Assembly (NCBI GenBank): GCA_002311635.1
Contig: DBZJ01000100.1
Coordinates: 15,468-79,467 of the forward strand
Length of the DNA stretch: 64,000 nucleotides
Direction of reading: 5' to 3'
From: Syntrophaceae bacterium UBA1163
GTDB taxonomy: Bacteria > Desulfobacterota > BSN033 > UBA1163
The stretch's first letter is position 1; each line of letters begins with the position of its first letter. Positions 1 through 8,842 of this stretch are shown here, in pieces. The position numbers and the translations under genes are program-made. Below the pieces are notes generated by a model that had not been told where the DNA came from, searched no databases, and saw only the letters and a program-made list of their open reading frames with translations.

Positions 1-313
1 CGATCAATAACTCATGGAAACTTTTCTTGCTTAGATAAAGATCCGTCAGATCGTGAATCTCCCTTTTTACAATGGGGTGATTTAATGCAAATTCTTTTCT
101 ATCTCGGGACATAAAATCCATGATGGTTTGGAAATCTTGAACCATCCTTTCTCCATACCTGACCTTTTCTTGAAGGATGTTGCTCTCCACGATCTTGGAA
201 ATGGTAAACCCGATGAGCAGGATTGCCGCTAACATGAGAAAACAGATATTAATGATGACCTCTGTCCGGAGGCCTAAATTTAATTTTTTGAATAACCAGA
301 AACCTTGTTTCAT
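1..313 (-). CDS. Membrane sensor protein, N-terminal part (runs off the window)
   Basis: The reverse strand from the ATG at 313 reads open to the window edge, giving 104 residues. A short basic N-terminus (MKQGFWLFKKLNLGLRTEV) is followed by one hydrophobic segment at about residues 20-40. After that comes a charged periplasmic-type stretch with the words QDFQTIMDF and KREIHDLTDL. This architecture is typical of the sensor half of bacterial two-component histidine kinases, but no kinase domain is visible here, so the function is inferred. The start codon lies 1 base past the end of pilD (stop at 315-317), so the two genes are probably co-transcribed. Confidence 0.6.
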   Translation of the reverse strand, partial: MKQGFWLFKKLNLGLRTEVIINICFLMLAAILLIGFTISKIVESNILQEKVRYGERMVQDFQTIMDFMSRDRKEFALNHPIVKREIHDLTDLYLSKKSFHELLI

Positions 314-314
314 A

Positions 315-1076
315 TCATCGCCCGTGGCGTAGGTACCAGAATATTATTTCATTTTGATAAAATAGTGCGATCACTGCCCCGAGGGAAAGAAACGGTCCAA
401 AAGGGATAGCGTATTTAAAGTCCTTGCCTTTCGAGACCATGAGGATTATACCAGTAATTGAACCAATAAGTGAACCTAAAAAAATAGTTAGGATGACAGC
501 TTTCCACCCCAGAAATGCGCCAATCATCGCCAGCAATTTGACGTCTCCTCCTCCCATTCCCTCCCTTTTAAAAAGCCATTGATATACGGTTGCTATCAGG
601 AATAGGCTCCCGCCTCCCACCAGTATCCCCAACAGGGAATTGGAAAAGGTGATTTGCGAAATTATTAGAGAAGCCAATAGACCCACCCCTATTCCAGGAA
701 GGCTGATCACATCCGGAATGATTTGGTGATAGAGGTCGATGACGGTGATGACAATCAATGCGGCAACAAATGCAAAATAGATGAGATAACTGAGAGAAAG
801 ACCGAATCTCATAATCAAGAGAAGTGAGCTGAGGGCTGTAATTCCTTCGACCAGAGGGTATTGAAGGGAGATGGACCCATGACATTGCCGGCATTTCCCC
901 CGCAAAACGAGATAACTAATTAGGGGGATATTGTCGTAAAACTTTATAGGGGTCTTGCAATGAGGACAGTGAGACCCGGGCCAAATGATAGATTCTTTAT
1001 TGGGCAGCCTAAAGATGCAGACATTTAAGAAACTACCGACCATCGCTCCAAATATAATCGAAACAATGTGCCACAT
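315..1076 (-). CDS. pilD: Type IV prepilin peptidase / N-methyltransferase PilD (A24 family)
   Basis: PilD is an inner-membrane aspartic protease that cleaves the leader of type IV prepilins after the conserved Gly and methylates the new N-terminal Phe. The 253-residue product has the usual N-terminal domain with a membrane segment (GSFLNVCIFRLP) and two CxxC pairs (Cys37/40 and Cys62/65) that bind zinc. The polytopic A24 domain carries both catalytic aspartates, in IDLYHQIIPD and in GMGGGDVK. The frame stays open upstream to 1163, but that part runs through the repeat at 1089-1122. The ATG at 1076 is preceded by a GAAGGGA-type ribosome site and matches the family N-terminus. Its likely substrates are the three pilins at 18.7-20.2 kb. 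Confidence 0.93.
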   Translation of the reverse strand: MWHIVSIIFGAMVGSFLNVCIFRLPNKESIIWPGSHCPHCKTPIKFYDNIPLISYLVLRGKCRQCHGSISLQYPLVEGITALSSLLLIMRFGLSLSYLIYFAFVAALIVITVIDLYHQIIPDVISLPGIGVGLLASLIISQITFSNSLLGILVGGGSLFLIATVYQWLFKREGMGGGDVKLLAMIGAFLGWKAVILTIFLGSLIGSITGIILMVSKGKDFKYAIPFGPFLSLGAVIALFYQNEIIFWYLRHGR

Positions 1077-1088
1077 GGTCCGTCCCTT

Positions 1089-1122
1089 CACGCATGGCGC
1101 ATAGCGCATGGCGTTTTGCGTC
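1089..1122. repeat. GCGCATGG-type stuttered repeat, 3' flank of the S23 gene
   Basis: The sequence repeats the words GCATGGC, GCATAGC, GCATGGC with a period of 8 bases. It starts at the stop codon of the four-helix-bundle gene and ends just before the ribosome site of pilD. Seventeen bases (1092-1108) recur exactly at 32444-32460 beside tRNA-Leu. Confidence 0.7.
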
Positions 1123-1480
1123 ATTTCTTTAACGATGTTTGAAAATTTGTGATTTGACGACAAAGGTGATCAAGCTTGTCCAAAAGTTGTGCTAAATACT
1201 CTGTGGGCACTAAACCTCGTTTCTCGAGTAAAATTGATATATTTGCGCTCTCATAAGTGGATCTTCGCGCCATATTTAAGAATTGTACGAATTCCTTTTT
1301 AAATGAAGATCCTGAACCTTCCGCAATGTTGTTTGGAGCAGACATCGCAGCCCCTCTGAGCTGTTCAGCAAAGCGATACAATCTTCTTTTTTCGAGGTTG
1401 TCGGCGATGTCGAAAAGTTCGTCAGCAATTTGAATTGCCAATTGCCAAATCTTCAAATCCTGAAATCTAAATTTGATCAT
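1121..1480 (-). CDS. Four-helix bundle protein, S23/IVP family (Avd-like fold)
   Basis: The 119-residue protein begins MIKFRFQDLKIWQLAIQ and contains the family signatures DLKIWQLA, FAEQLRGAAMSAPNNIAEGSG and FLNMARRSTYES. Proteins of this family were first found encoded by 23S rRNA intervening sequences, and they share a fold with the Avd accessory protein of diversity-generating retroelements. Their molecular role outside those settings is unknown. The ATG at 1480 is chosen because AGGAGGTAAT lies directly upstream (1481-1490). The gene stands alone, not in an rRNA operon, and fills the gap between the TPR protein gene and pilD. Stuttered GCGC-type repeats bracket it on both sides. No reverse transcriptase is nearby. 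Confidence 0.85.
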   Translation of the reverse strand: MIKFRFQDLKIWQLAIQIADELFDIADNLEKRRLYRFAEQLRGAAMSAPNNIAEGSGSSFKKEFVQFLNMARRSTYESANISILLEKRGLVPTEYLAQLLDKLDHLCRQITNFQTSLKK

Positions 1481-1494
1481 ATTACCTCCTTTCA

Positions 1495-1530
1495 TTACGC
1501 TCTGCGCTCGGCGCTGCGCGCTCTGCGTTC
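1495..1530. repeat. GCGCAGAGCGC-type stuttered repeat, 5' flank of the S23 gene
   Basis: The words CTCTGCG, CTCGGCG and CTGCGCG follow one another between the ribosome site of the S23 gene and the stop codon (1531-1533) of the TPR protein gene. The repeat directly abuts that stop codon. It resembles, but does not copy, the repeat on the other side of the S23 gene. Confidence 0.6.
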
Positions 1531-3429
1531 TTAATGTTCCAAGTCCTGGATCATCCACCTCAGGTCCTCGACTAAGAATTTAGCTCCTGGTGCAGCTTCG
1601 ATCCCTTTGGCATAATAATATCTCGCTTTCTCCAAATCTCTATAGTTACCCGCATAAATATTCCCAAGTTCCTGGTAGGCGTTTATAATATGGGGGGCCA
1701 GTTCCACAGATTTCAGTAGTTCTGATATCGCCGCCTCGCACTGTCCTGCTTCTTTATAAACCATCCCCAGCCGAAAATGAAGATACGCATCCTTGGGATT
1801 CTTTGTTAACAGGTATTTTAGAACACTCTCCGCCTTCTCATACTCCTTCTGCTTTTCGTAAAACGCCGAAAGATTGATTTTGATCGTATCGTCTTCAGGC
1901 TTTAGCCAGATGGCTGTCATCAACTCTTTCAATGCCTTTTCCGGCTCGCCGAGTCTTCCATAAACGATGCCAAGATTATTCCGGGATTGATAATCATAGG
2001 GAAGTAGTTGGACAGCTTTTTCCAAGTACTTTGCCGCTTGCCGGTCCATCGCCAAATCCATATAAACTACACCCATCATGGCGTTCGCTGTATTGCTTTC
2101 AGGATGCTTTTGAACCGCGTCAGTCCACAGTGTGTAGCTGTTTTCCCATAGGGTGTTTTGTCGGATCGTCATGAACGAATAACCTGCTAACAGGCAAACA
2201 AAGAGCACTACTGACAGTAATTTGAAGAACCCTTCCGAAAACCTTTTATGCTGATAAGAATAGAGATGGTCGAAAGCGATACCCAGCAAGAAAATGTAAG
2301 AAAAAGAGGCTATAAATACATATCGATCCGCCTTGAGCGTACTGATCGGAATAATATTAAGGTAAGGAAGAAGCGTAATGAAGAAGAAAAAAAAGGAGAA
2401 AAAGATGACCTTGGTCCGCCGAAGAGATAGGATACTAACGGCAAAAAGAGAGAATACGACAAGGAATAAGATCACATTTTTCGCACAAAACACCGGCATA
2501 TTGACCAAAAAGGAATAGGCTGCCGAGTAATTGATCGTGACGAGAAGAAGCCGAAGGCTTTGCAGAAACACATAGACGCAAACGAGAAGGTTACTTGCGA
2601 AAGTATCCCCTTTATAGTGTTTAATGCCTCCTGCCTCCAACATCACCTTCATTAAAATAAATGTGAAGATAGTCGATAGGATTAGAAGTAAGATGAGAAA
2701 GACCCAGTGACGTTTAAAAAAAGTGACAACCTCTTTTTTTCTTTTCGAGATCTCGTAGACTGCAATCACCCCTGGGAAAACAACTGCAGAAGGTTTTGAA
2801 AGAGTGGCCAAGAGGATGGATAGGACCACGAGACTTAGGTAAAGGTAAAAAGCTCTTCGTCCCACCTCCTCGTTTGCCTTAAGATATAGATAGAACCCAA
2901 GGAAGAAAAAGAATCCTTGAAGGACTTCTTTTCTGGCCGCAAGCCAAGTAACGGCTTCGACGTGCACAGGATGGGCTGCAAAAAGAAGCGCCCCAAAAAT
3001 CGCAACCCGCCCATGAGAATTCGGAGATGCTTCTTTTCTCAACTCAGCAGAAAGGAGATGAATTGTGAAAAAGATCATGATGCAGGTAAGGATGTAAAAG
3101 AGGATGTTAGTGATATGATATCCAACAGCGTTTAATTTCCAAAAGTAATAATCCACTGCATAACTGAGCATACGGATGGGTTGGTAAGTATTCCCCTGTT
3201 CGAGGGTAAATATTTTTCTAATCCCCGTCCAGTCCAGATTTCGGACTTGGGAATTCTGATAGATCATCCCATCGTCCCAATTTGTAAATTGGTTCCCTAA
3301 CGAATTGAAGTAGAGTATTGCAACAAATACCGAGATAAGAAAACAGAGACCGATTAGCCTGAGGGGTTTCCCGCCACCTTCAAGTTCAATCGCAGCGAAT
3401 TCGTCTACCCTATTCCTACTAAGCCCCAT
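1531..3429 (-). CDS. GT-C-like membrane protein with C-terminal TPR repeats (TMTC-like)
   Basis: This 632-residue protein has about ten membrane segments in residues 25-415, then a soluble tail of tetratricopeptide repeats (about 430-620; e.g. AAKYLEKAVQLLPYDYQSRNNLGIVYG). The first lumenal loop has the acidic motif NWDD after GNQF. Later words QPIRMLSYAVDYYFW and AAHPVHVEAVTWLAARKEVL are characteristic of the bacterial relatives of TMTC/PMT-type glycosyltransferases, which use polyprenyl-phosphate sugars. The acceptor cannot be predicted. Its start overlaps the stop of asnB by 11 bases, which suggests coupled translation within the polysaccharide operon. The 3' end abuts the repeat flanking the S23 gene. 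Confidence 0.8.
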   Translation of the reverse strand: MGLSRNRVDEFAAIELEGGGKPLRLIGLCFLISVFVAILYFNSLGNQFTNWDDGMIYQNSQVRNLDWTGIRKIFTLEQGNTYQPIRMLSYAVDYYFWKLNAVGYHITNILFYILTCIMIFFTIHLLSAELRKEASPNSHGRVAIFGALLFAAHPVHVEAVTWLAARKEVLQGFFFFLGFYLYLKANEEVGRRAFYLYLSLVVLSILLATLSKPSAVVFPGVIAVYEISKRKKEVVTFFKRHWVFLILLLILSTIFTFILMKVMLEAGGIKHYKGDTFASNLLVCVYVFLQSLRLLLVTINYSAAYSFLVNMPVFCAKNVILFLVVFSLFAVSILSLRRTKVIFFSFFFFFITLLPYLNIIPISTLKADRYVFIASFSYIFLLGIAFDHLYSYQHKRFSEGFFKLLSVVLFVCLLAGYSFMTIRQNTLWENSYTLWTDAVQKHPESNTANAMMGVVYMDLAMDRQAAKYLEKAVQLLPYDYQSRNNLGIVYGRLGEPEKALKELMTAIWLKPEDDTIKINLSAFYEKQKEYEKAESVLKYLLTKNPKDAYLHFRLGMVYKEAGQCEAAISELLKSVELAPHIINAYQELGNIYAGNYRDLEKARYYYAKGIEAAPGAKFLVEDLRWMIQDLEH

Positions 3430-5398
3430 ACAAAAAGGAATCTCCTTCCCTATCGATAAAGACCCTGAACCAAATCTCTAAAAAGAGTAAAGCCCAGATC
3501 TTCGAAGAATGATCGTAACGCAACGCTATATGATCGTCTAATAGTCTCTCGACGCCCTCCCTTCTGAAATATCCCCGCTTTAGCGTTCTTGGATCCAACA
3601 GAATATCATAGACATAATCTTTTAATTCATTTCTGAACCATCTTGAAACCGGGACTCCGAAGCCCATTTTCCTCCTCTTGAAAACCGCATCAGGCAGAAA
3701 ATCCTTAAAAGCTGTTTTCAAGATGAATTTACTTTTCGTCCCTTTCAGTTTCAAATGAGACGGAATTCCAGCGACCAATTCCATAAACTTATGGTCGAGA
3801 AAGGGGACTCGGGCTTCGAGAGAATTTGCCATGGTGGCAATATCCATCTTGACGAGCAGGTCTTCAGGAAGGTAGGTTATCATATCAAGATAAAGCAGTT
3901 TTTCTAAAAGATCATCCGTGTCCCCTTCCTCATATTTTTTAATCAGATAGTCCAAGGGGTCCGTTCCCTTCACCTGTCTCGAAAAATCTTCAGATAAAAC
4001 GTCATCCTTGTCTTTTTGATTGAAAATCTTTATCTGCTCGGCATAATTTCGTCCTTGATGGGAGGATAACATTTCTGTAAAATCAGCAAGGCGGTTCAGT
4101 GTCTCTCGCCTCCAGGGTGATTGGGAGAGTATCCTCAAGAAGGATGGCAAGAGGTTTCTTCGCACTTTTTCAGGTAACCGGGTGAACCACGATACATATT
4201 TACTCCGGAGATAGCGGGGATATCCTGCAAAATTTTCGTCTCCTGCATCTCCTGTAAGCACAACCTTCACATAATCCCTCGTCATGTTTGCAACGTAATA
4301 GGTCGGGATTGCAGAGGAATCGGCGAAAGGCTCGTTATAGTACCATACCAGCTTAGGCAGAATTTCAATTGCGTTCGGTTTCACAACGAATTCATGATGT
4401 TCTGTAGCAAAGTGGTTCGAAACTAATCTTGCATAGAAAAGTTCATCAAAATCTTTCTCCTCAAAGCCAATGGAAAAAGTTTTAACAGGCTTTTCGCTAA
4501 ACTTTGCCATGATTCCAACGATGAGACTGGAATCCACACCCCCACTTAGAAAGGCGCCCAGCGGAACATCGCTAATCAACCTGAGATTCACAGACTCTTC
4601 GAGTTCCGTTCGTATCCGATCCCCCAGTTCTTGCGCGTCGGTATAAGTTTGGTGATTCGAGTTAAATTTGAGCTTCCAGTAACGTTCTATCCTGATATTA
4701 CCGTTTCGGTCATAAAGAAGGTAGTGGGCAGGAGGTAGTTTCTTTATTCCTTCGAATATTGTGTCTGGAGAAGGAACGTATTGATAGGTCAAGTACTGAT
4801 GGATGGCAGTAGCATTTACTGTTCTTTCGATTCCCGGAATCTGGAGAAGGGCTTTAATCTCGGAAGCAAAAGCAAAATGACCGTTTTGATGAGCATAGAC
4901 TAAAGGTTTTTTCCCCAATCGGTCACGGGCCATGAATAATCGCTGGAGGTTGGAGTCCCATACTGCAAATCCGAACATTCCGCGGAAATGATTTAAACAT
5001 TCAACCCCAAATTCCTCGTAGGCGTGAAGAATAACTTCTGTATCCGATTTTGATTTGAACCTATGCTCCTTCTTTTCTAACCCATCCCGTAGTTCTTGGA
5101 AGTTATAAATTTCTCCATTGAAGACAATCCAGATCTTCCCATCTTCATTACACATAGGCTGGTGAGCATCTATTGAAAGATCAATGATAGAAAGACGCCG
5201 ATGCCCCAACCCAACCTCAAAAGGATTTGTATCAGGAATGAATTCCGAGGAATCCTTTACCTCAAGATATTGATTACCTTTGATGAAAACCATGCCTTGA
5301 TCATCAGGCCCCCGGTGAGTTAATACTCTGCACATCCGTTGAATGGGCTCCACCCCGACGCCCTCATTAAAATCTATTTCTCCACAGATTCCACACAT
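3419..5398 (-). CDS. asnB: Asparagine synthase-like glutamine amidotransferase (class II), copy 1
   Basis: Such enzymes move the amide nitrogen of glutamine to an ATP-activated carboxylate. AsnB makes asparagine, and relatives in polysaccharide loci may amidate sugar acids. The N-terminal nucleophile Cys2 follows the initiator Met (MCGICGE), and GATase words HRGPDDQG, LGHRRLSIIDL and FNGEIYNF follow. The synthetase domain has the PP-loop SGGVDSS at 285-291. At 659 residues it is slightly longer than copy 2 (637), partly through an insert at about 41-65. It overlaps the upstream glycosyltransferase gene at TAATG and the TPR gene downstream, so it belongs to the sugar operon. Direct assignment to asparagine synthesis is not secure. 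Confidence 0.9.
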   Translation of the reverse strand: MCGICGEIDFNEGVGVEPIQRMCRVLTHRGPDDQGMVFIKGNQYLEVKDSSEFIPDTNPFEVGLGHRRLSIIDLSIDAHQPMCNEDGKIWIVFNGEIYNFQELRDGLEKKEHRFKSKSDTEVILHAYEEFGVECLNHFRGMFGFAVWDSNLQRLFMARDRLGKKPLVYAHQNGHFAFASEIKALLQIPGIERTVNATAIHQYLTYQYVPSPDTIFEGIKKLPPAHYLLYDRNGNIRIERYWKLKFNSNHQTYTDAQELGDRIRTELEESVNLRLISDVPLGAFLSGGVDSSLIVGIMAKFSEKPVKTFSIGFEEKDFDELFYARLVSNHFATEHHEFVVKPNAIEILPKLVWYYNEPFADSSAIPTYYVANMTRDYVKVVLTGDAGDENFAGYPRYLRSKYVSWFTRLPEKVRRNLLPSFLRILSQSPWRRETLNRLADFTEMLSSHQGRNYAEQIKIFNQKDKDDVLSEDFSRQVKGTDPLDYLIKKYEEGDTDDLLEKLLYLDMITYLPEDLLVKMDIATMANSLEARVPFLDHKFMELVAGIPSHLKLKGTKSKFILKTAFKDFLPDAVFKRRKMGFGVPVSRWFRNELKDYVYDILLDPRTLKRGYFRREGVERLLDDHIALRYDHSSKIWALLFLEIWFRVFIDREGDSFLYGA

Positions 5399-6576
5399 TA
5401 GGATTTCCTATTCAACATACGCTGATATAAAGTAATATATTTTTCTGCTACCAAATCGATGGAAAAATTCTTCTGAATATATTGGCGACCACTTCTTCCC
5501 AAATTCTCCCTCTTTTTTGGATTCCTCACCAAGAAGAGAATGGCCTTGGTAAGGCCGTCAATATCCTCTGGTTGGAATAGCAGTCCATTAGGCGTAGCCG
5601 TAAAATTTCCCTTAGGGATTCTGCTATTTTCCCCCATTCCCATTAATTCCGCATTCCCACTGATATTCGTGGCGATACAAGTCAACCCGTGGCTCATGGC
5701 TTCCAGCAGCGAATTGGACATTCCTTCTGCCCTCGAGGCAAGGACGAAGATATCGGATTTTTTTAACTGTTCCTCTACCTGAATAACCTCTCCCATAAAT
5801 TTTACTGAATCGGAAATCCCTAAGGATTGGCAGAGGTCCTTGAGTTCGCGTTCATGAGGACCCTTCCCTATTATGAGAAGGTTCAGATTATTTTCATGAG
5901 TCACAACCCCTGCCCATGCTTTTAAAAGGATATCGATTCCCTTTTGCTTGTCGAGTCTCACAGTGGTGATGACAAAGAGGACTTGATCATACTTCCCTTT
6001 TCCGTCCGAAGGGAGTGCTACTCCGTTTGGAATGGACAGAATTCTCCCTGAAGGATACCCGAGAGCGTGGAATTCTTCTCCACCTTCATTGTTCACTGTT
6101 ACCAAATAATCCAGTTTTTTGATAAGATACCTTAACTGGAGACTACCGAACGGGAAACGTTTCAAGTTTCTTATATCACTTGTCAACCCGGAACACCCCA
6201 TTTTGGCAAGGACCGGTTTCTTCAAAATGCCTTTGGCAATAAATGTAGAAATAAAAGCCGGGTAAAGTACTTGATGGACATGGATGATGTCGTATTCTTT
6301 TCGATTGGTCAGCAGATAAATGCCAAGGCTGATCGCGTAGAAAAAAACACCGAGAAAGCGCATCCCCCTGATCCCAAACAATCCCCAGCAACAAAAATTC
6401 CTGAATACCTTAACTCCGTTGATAGTCTCTTTCCGTGGAGTTCTGAGTTTCCACCATCCAGTCACCACTTTGACTTGGAGTCCCTTTTCGATCAATTTCT
6501 GAGCAAGGAATTGCGCTTGCCTCTCTGCTCCCCCAATAATTGGATGGAATTGTGAAATAACCATGAGTACTTTCAT
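5398..6576 (-). CDS. Glycosyltransferase family 4 (GT-B fold)
   Basis: The 392-residue protein has the two Rossmann domains of GT-B enzymes. The N-terminal glycine-rich loop is HPIIGGAERQAQFLAQKL. The C-terminal donor domain has VRLDKQKGIDILLKAW and the retaining E-x7-E region around SRAEGMSNSLLEAMSHGLTCIAT. These features predict transfer of a sugar from a nucleotide donor to a lipid-linked glycan at the inner face of the inner membrane. The specific sugar cannot be deduced. Its stop overlaps the asnB start (TAATG), so it is translationally coupled. Confidence 0.9.
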   Translation of the reverse strand: MKVLMVISQFHPIIGGAERQAQFLAQKLIEKGLQVKVVTGWWKLRTPRKETINGVKVFRNFCCWGLFGIRGMRFLGVFFYAISLGIYLLTNRKEYDIIHVHQVLYPAFISTFIAKGILKKPVLAKMGCSGLTSDIRNLKRFPFGSLQLRYLIKKLDYLVTVNNEGGEEFHALGYPSGRILSIPNGVALPSDGKGKYDQVLFVITTVRLDKQKGIDILLKAWAGVVTHENNLNLLIIGKGPHERELKDLCQSLGISDSVKFMGEVIQVEEQLKKSDIFVLASRAEGMSNSLLEAMSHGLTCIATNISGNAELMGMGENSRIPKGNFTATPNGLLFQPEDIDGLTKAILFLVRNPKKRENLGRSGRQYIQKNFSIDLVAEKYITLYQRMLNRKS

Positions 6577-6695
6577 CTCTATGCACTTCTTAGGCCGGTG
6601 GCAGGGGATGACAATATCCGATACAGAATCACACCGTGCCCGGTATAAGGGGCTTCACGTCATGAGATTTTTCCAATCCCGCAACTGGCTCCACG

Positions 6696-7538
6696 TTATT
6701 TTCCTTCCCGTTTCCGAATAAACACGTATTCATTGCAACCGAGTCCCCAGGCGCACGTTTTCAGCTTCATGAGAGTAAAACCTCTCATCCTATAGAAATC
6801 GAATATCTCCTCAGGCTTAGCTACTTCAAAAGGATATCCACCCACCCAGTCAACAAGATCATGCCAAACTGACATTCCTCTGCTCTTTTTCTTGTCAGCC
6901 CAGGATTTAAAAGGAAGCGGATTCTGTCCCCGCAAGATTCGGATAAATGCAGCACCTGTTTGCAAAAAAGCACCCACCCCCAAGATCATAATAATTTTTA
7001 GTAATTTAGGGGAATGGTTATAGGTTTTCTTAATCAATTTCCAAAATTGACTTAATAAACCCTGATCGTTATAAATTGAAATAAATAGTCGCCCTCCTGC
7101 ACGAACTAACGGAACGACATTTTCTAGAGCTTTCCACATGTTCCCCGTGTGGTGGAGCACTCCCCACGAATAAACAATATCATATTCTCCTAAGCCGCTT
7201 AGATAGGGCCAACTTAAAATATCCCCACGTTCAATAATCCAGTTTTTATCATCGGGGAAATAGCGTCGCTTCAGCTCTTTCGTGCATGCAACGCATAACG
7301 AATCGTAATCAAAGGAATGAACTTTAGCCCCCAACTTCCTGGCAGCAAGAGAGAATAGACCGCTACCTGAACCAATGTCGAGAAAATTTTTACAATTTAG
7401 GTTTTCTATTCCTAACATCTCTTTGAGTGATTTTTCAGCTTCTAAAATTCGTTCTCTATTCAATATCTTAAGAAACCGTCCCCAGTTTCTGCCGAATTCA
7501 AAATGGCCCCCTTTAACCCTTTCCTTCTCGTCACCCAT
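6696..7538 (-). CDS. Class I SAM-dependent methyltransferase
   Basis: The 280-residue protein shows the SAM-binding loop FLDIGSGSGLFSLAARKLGA (motif I) and then the acidic residue of motif II in VHSFDYDSLCV. The post-motif YSWGVLHHTGNMWKALENV and the strand GGRLFISIYND follow. It belongs to the broad UbiE/bioC-like superfamily, and members inside glycan loci often methylate sugars or chain ends. It starts 9 bases after the stop of the glycosyltransferase at 7548, with a weak ribosome site. A gap of about 120 bp separates it from the next gene downstream and shows nothing recognisable. Confidence 0.85.
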   Translation of the reverse strand: MGDEKERVKGGHFEFGRNWGRFLKILNRERILEAEKSLKEMLGIENLNCKNFLDIGSGSGLFSLAARKLGAKVHSFDYDSLCVACTKELKRRYFPDDKNWIIERGDILSWPYLSGLGEYDIVYSWGVLHHTGNMWKALENVVPLVRAGGRLFISIYNDQGLLSQFWKLIKKTYNHSPKLLKIIMILGVGAFLQTGAAFIRILRGQNPLPFKSWADKKKSRGMSVWHDLVDWVGGYPFEVAKPEEIFDFYRMRGFTLMKLKTCAWGLGCNEYVFIRKREGK

Positions 7539-7547
7539 CTTTAAATC

Positions 7548-8738
7548 TTATGCCTCTTGAAATAATCCCAAGAACGATTCTACAAATTTCTCTTCTGAAC
7601 AATTCTCTTTAACCCAGAGCCAAGAGTTGTAAGATAAACCATTGTAGATTTCCTCATTGCTTAGCGTCCGAATCATAAACTCAGCAATCTTTTGCGGCTC
7701 TCGGCTGTTGAACACAGGCGGAATGGTTTTATAGTAAGGAAGAGAAGAATTCGTCTCCTTAAAGAAAGAGACGCAGACACTCGCATTGGCCAAGGGTTCA
7801 AGGACCGAAAAATTAATTACTGAGGCACCGAATTGGCCGAAGCAAATTGATGCTCCCTGGTAATATTTATCCAGCGCCTCCCGTTTCATTTCCTCGAGCC
7901 ATTCAACAGAACGTTCGATTCCTAAGCTACGAGCCAGCTTTCTTGAATGTTCAACGTCATGACCTTTCTTCACCAGAACAAGTTTGGAACGACGGCCTTT
8001 AGATAAGCGGAGATATTTCGCAAACGCATGCAATACAACGTCATTTCCTTTCCTATCGTTCATTTTTCTCGAGGAACCAGCCCAAACATGCCGCGTTGAC
8101 GAAAAGAAATACTCATCAGCTCCCACCTCTTTACATATAGATTCTCTATTCTCTTTTCTTTTTTTCTCCAATTCACTAAATTCCAAAATATTTAAAGGGT
8201 GCGGCAAGAAATACATTTCCTTGTTCAAACTCACCTTCATCAGGGCCTTAAATTGATAGGGAGCGATCATGACTGAATCTGATCTCCGAATGGATTTTCT
8301 CCCTCTTTGTCGTTCCTGATAAACACGGAGGGGATGGATCAACAATCTCTTGCTCAACACTGGATTTGATAAACTGGCACGTATGAAACAGTATTGGTCT
8401 AGGTCTGAACCATAGGTCCAATATTTGTACGGAATACCTGCCTCTTTGAGGAGATAGGCGTCTATTCCAATCGCTAGACAATCACTGATGCTGTATTTCT
8501 CTTGGACCTGCAATAATAATTGGATAATTCTTCCAGGGTTGTTCAGATCATCTTGAAACAGTTTCGATAAATCCCAGTTCCATGATAACTTTCCATAATG
8601 GAACTGGGTTGAATTGTGATCCGCAGTGTTCTTACCCAAATAGATATAGTAGGTTTCAACCTTATGGCGGTTCAGAATGTCCGCCATCCGAAAAGGTATT
8701 CCCCCGACTTCAAAAGAACAAAATACCAAAAAGCTCAT
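7548..8738 (-). CDS. Glycosyltransferase, GT-B fold (GT4-like, divergent)
   Basis: The 396-residue product starts MSFLVFCSFEVGGIPFRMADIL. The middle has YKYWTYGSDLDQY, a loop seen where GT4 enzymes read TxHGSDL. The C-terminal half carries a donor-binding region with KGNDVVLHAFAKYLR, KLVLVKKG and FGQFGASVINFSVLEPLANA, where a Glu-containing loop sits as in GT4 enzymes. The N-terminal half is not closely recognisable, so the acceptor is unknown. Neighbours place it in lipid-linked glycan assembly. Confidence 0.75.
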   Translation of the reverse strand: MSFLVFCSFEVGGIPFRMADILNRHKVETYYIYLGKNTADHNSTQFHYGKLSWNWDLSKLFQDDLNNPGRIIQLLLQVQEKYSISDCLAIGIDAYLLKEAGIPYKYWTYGSDLDQYCFIRASLSNPVLSKRLLIHPLRVYQERQRGRKSIRRSDSVMIAPYQFKALMKVSLNKEMYFLPHPLNILEFSELEKKRKENRESICKEVGADEYFFSSTRHVWAGSSRKMNDRKGNDVVLHAFAKYLRLSKGRRSKLVLVKKGHDVEHSRKLARSLGIERSVEWLEEMKREALDKYYQGASICFGQFGASVINFSVLEPLANASVCVSFFKETNSSLPYYKTIPPVFNSREPQKIAEFMIRTLSNEEIYNGLSYNSWLWVKENCSEEKFVESFLGLFQEA

Positions 8739-8842
8739 CGCTCCGCTCCGGGAAAAGAAAAGGAATTAGTTATCACATATAATGTATATTAGGCATAAGA
8801 GTTCAAGAACCACATCTCCAACAAAGGTTTTACGGATTCCGA

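Noticed and set aside
1085-1535. Diversity-generating retroelement around the Avd-like S23 protein
   Set aside because: No reverse transcriptase, template repeat or variable-repeat target gene is present within the window.
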